Of a stretch of DNA of 13,073 nt, positions 11,633 to 13,073 are shown piece after piece. The stretch's first letter is position 1. Every line of letters starts with the position of its first letter. Source of the stretch: an uncultured Lachnospiraceae bacterium (GTDB taxonomy: Bacteria > Bacillota > Clostridia > Lachnospirales > Lachnospiraceae); the NCBI GenBank assembly GCA_902496125.1, contig CABUZU010000052.1:1-13073 (forward strand), written 5' to 3'. A model generated the notes under the pieces. That model worked only from the letters and a program-made list of their open reading frames with translations. It searched no databases and was not told the DNA's origin. Both the position numbers and the translations under genes were made by a program.

Positions 11633-13015
11633 ATGGCTAAAAATAAAAATGTAAGTATGTATTTTTGTAAGGAATGTGGATATGAAGCGACAAAGTGGAC
11701 AGGACAATGCCCTGGATGTAAGGCATGGAATACCTTTGTAGAAGCCCCCACGATTTCCACGAGAACGTCTTACTCGCAAGGAAGCCGACAGAGTTTATCT
11801 GTCGGCTTTGGCGTTCCTAAGGCATTAAAGTTAGATGAAATTGAAGCAAATAGCGAGAAGCGAATCGATAGTGGCAGTAGGGAAATGAATCGTGTATTAG
11901 GCGGAGGAATTGTGCCAGGTTCATTAGTTTTAGTAGGGGGAGACCCAGGAATTGGTAAATCTACGTTACTACTTCAAATCTGTCGTCATTTGGCCGCACA
12001 GGGACAAGATGTGCTTTATATTTCAGGAGAGGAATCGTTATCTCAAATTAAGCTTCGTGCAGACCGTATGGGCGAATTTAGAGGAAATCTAACATTTCTT
12101 GCAGAAACGAATTTAGATGTAATTGAAAATAAATTAAGTATTGATAAAGCACAGGTAGTAATCATTGACTCCATTCAGACGATGTTTCGAGAGTCGGTAG
12201 CATCGGCACCAGGAAGTGTTAGTCAAGTAAGGGAAGCAACTTCTGTGATGCTTCGTTTAGCGAAGGGATTAAACATTGCCATCTTTATTGTTGGTCATGT
12301 AACCAAGGAAGGCACGGTAGCAGGCCCTAGAGTGCTTGAACACATGGTAGACACTGTTTTATACTTTGAAGGGGAAAGAACGGTCTCATATCGCATTTTA
12401 CGAGCTGTTAAGAACCGATTTGGCTCGACAAATGAGATTGGCGTATTCGAAATGGAAGAAAAGGGACTAGTAGAAGTAGAAAATCCATCAGAGATGCTAT
12501 TAAATGGTAGACCTCAAGATGCAAGTGGTTCGGTTGTCACTTGTTCGATGGAGGGAAGTCGTCCGATTTTGTTAGAGATTCAAGCTTTGGTTTGTCGTAC
12601 TAATTTTGGTATGCCAAGAAGAACGGCAGCAGGAACAGATTATAATCGAATTAATCTATTGTTAGCAGTTCTAGAAAAGAGAATGGGAATGCCATTTGGA
12701 CAATGTGATGCCTATGTCAATGTCGCAGGTGGAATGAGAATATCAGAGCCTTCACTAGATTTAGCGATTATTATGGCATTGGTATCTAGTTATAGGGATC
12801 AGGTGATTGATTCAAGCACATTGATTTTTGGTGAAGTCGGTCTTACTGGTGAGGTAAGAGCGGTGACAATGGCTGAGCGAAGAGTCGATGAGGCAATTAA
12901 GTTAGGATTTACAAAATGTATTTTACCAAGGGTGTGCCTAAAGCGATTAAAGAAAAAAGAGGGAATTGAACTCATTGGAGTAGACAATATCGCTCAAGCA
13001 ATTAAAGCGGTATAG
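11633..13015 (+). CDS. radA: RadA (Sms), DNA repair ATPase and branch-migration helicase
   Basis: The 460-aa protein is full length. It has an N-terminal C4 zinc finger (C12, C15, C26, C29 in FCKECGYEAT...GQCPGCKAW). The RecA-like ATPase has Walker A GDPGIGKST (103-111), Walker B-like VVIIDS (175-180) and the RadA motif KNRFG (260-264). A Lon-protease-like C-terminal domain (~290-460, with GEVGLTGEVRAV at 400-411) scaffolds the hexamer. RadA extends D-loops and processes branched recombination intermediates; the Lon-like part has no catalytic role known in the family. The start at 11633 gives the usual beginning, but the ribosome site (AAAGGT, 11613-11618) is ~14 nt away, so coupling to the 135-aa gene is likely. 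A perfect 11-bp hairpin (11782-11808) lies in the coding sequence of the variable linker between zinc finger and ATPase. Confidence 0.96.
   Translation: MAKNKNVSMYFCKECGYEATKWTGQCPGCKAWNTFVEAPTISTRTSYSQGSRQSLSVGFGVPKALKLDEIEANSEKRIDSGSREMNRVLGGGIVPGSLVLVGGDPGIGKSTLLLQICRHLAAQGQDVLYISGEESLSQIKLRADRMGEFRGNLTFLAETNLDVIENKLSIDKAQVVIIDSIQTMFRESVASAPGSVSQVREATSVMLRLAKGLNIAIFIVGHVTKEGTVAGPRVLEHMVDTVLYFEGERTVSYRILRAVKNRFGSTNEIGVFEMEEKGLVEVENPSEMLLNGRPQDASGSVVTCSMEGSRPILLEIQALVCRTNFGMPRRTAAGTDYNRINLLLAVLEKRMGMPFGQCDAYVNVAGGMRISEPSLDLAIIMALVSSYRDQVIDSSTLIFGEVGLTGEVRAVTMAERRVDEAIKLGFTKCILPRVCLKRLKKKEGIELIGVDNIAQAIKAV
11782..11808 (+). repeat. Perfect hairpin inside the radA coding region
   Basis: AAGCCGACAGA (11782-11792) and TCTGTCGGCTT (11798-11808) form an 11-bp perfect stem with a GTTTA loop, followed by TGG rather than a T-run. 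It encodes linker residues ~50-59 of RadA (SRQSLSVGF). It resembles a terminator stem without its U-tract. Confidence 0.75.
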
Positions 13016-13073
13016 CAGGTTAAAAAAAGGGAATTGTAGCTATTTTAAAAAAAATTAAAAAAATTTCAAAAAA
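13016..13073. other. Non-coding tail after radA
   Basis: These 58 A/T-rich bases hold runs of A but no hairpin-plus-T terminator and no coding frame. Nothing functional is recognised; the next gene starts beyond the window. Confidence 0.6.

Overview
The window comes from a low-GC, AT-rich Gram-positive bacterium, most likely a Clostridia member of the Lachnospiraceae type. The evidence is the strong AGGAGG-like ribosome sites, the extended -10 promoters, a clostridial BspA-type LRR protein, and a conserved stress block ordered GntR regulator - mcsA - mcsB - clpC - small 'endosialidase'-like protein - radA. All clear genes lie on the + strand. This assignment comes from protein and gene-order recognition only; no search was run.

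Left part (1-4678), accessory DNA. It opens with the last 23 codons of what looks like a corrinoid (B12-binding) protein, closed by a strong terminator. Next is an AlbA_2/GHKL-ATPase/HTH regulator-like protein with its own near-consensus promoter. It is followed by a remnant of a possible polymorphic-toxin C-terminus, a 157-aa protein that could be its immunity partner, and a secreted LRR plus fibronectin-III protein. A 68-bp direct repeat (1742-1809 and 4245-4312, offset exactly 2503 bp) brackets the toxin fragment, the 157-aa gene and the LRR gene. The second copy ends in MITE/REP-like inverted repeats. Between 4370 and 4605 there is a compact convergent pair: a ~70-nt orphan RNA on + with promoter and terminator, and a tiny hydrophobic peptide ORF on -. 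This is the geometry of a type I toxin-antitoxin locus.

Right part (4679-13015), protein quality control and repair. A membrane FtsH-like AAA+ zinc protease is followed by its terminator. A promoter then drives an apparent operon: a YtrA-type GntR repressor (where Bacilli carry ctsR), McsA, an McsB-like kinase homologue and the ClpC unfoldase. In Bacillus, McsB phosphorylates arginines and ClpC-ClpP degrades the marked proteins. Here the two N-terminal arginine-phosphate-reader glutamates of ClpC are present, but the McsB active-site positions are substituted (Glu to Asp twice, Cys to Phe). A second promoter overlapping the clpC end leads into a ~220-nt leader with three well-formed hairpins, then the 135-aa protein and RadA, the DNA-repair ATPase of branched-DNA processing.

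The best candidates for something undescribed are the structured leader before the 135-aa gene/radA, the convergent small RNA and micro-peptide at 4370-4605, the GntR-for-CtsR swap together with the altered McsB active site, and the repeat-bracketed toxin/immunity segment.
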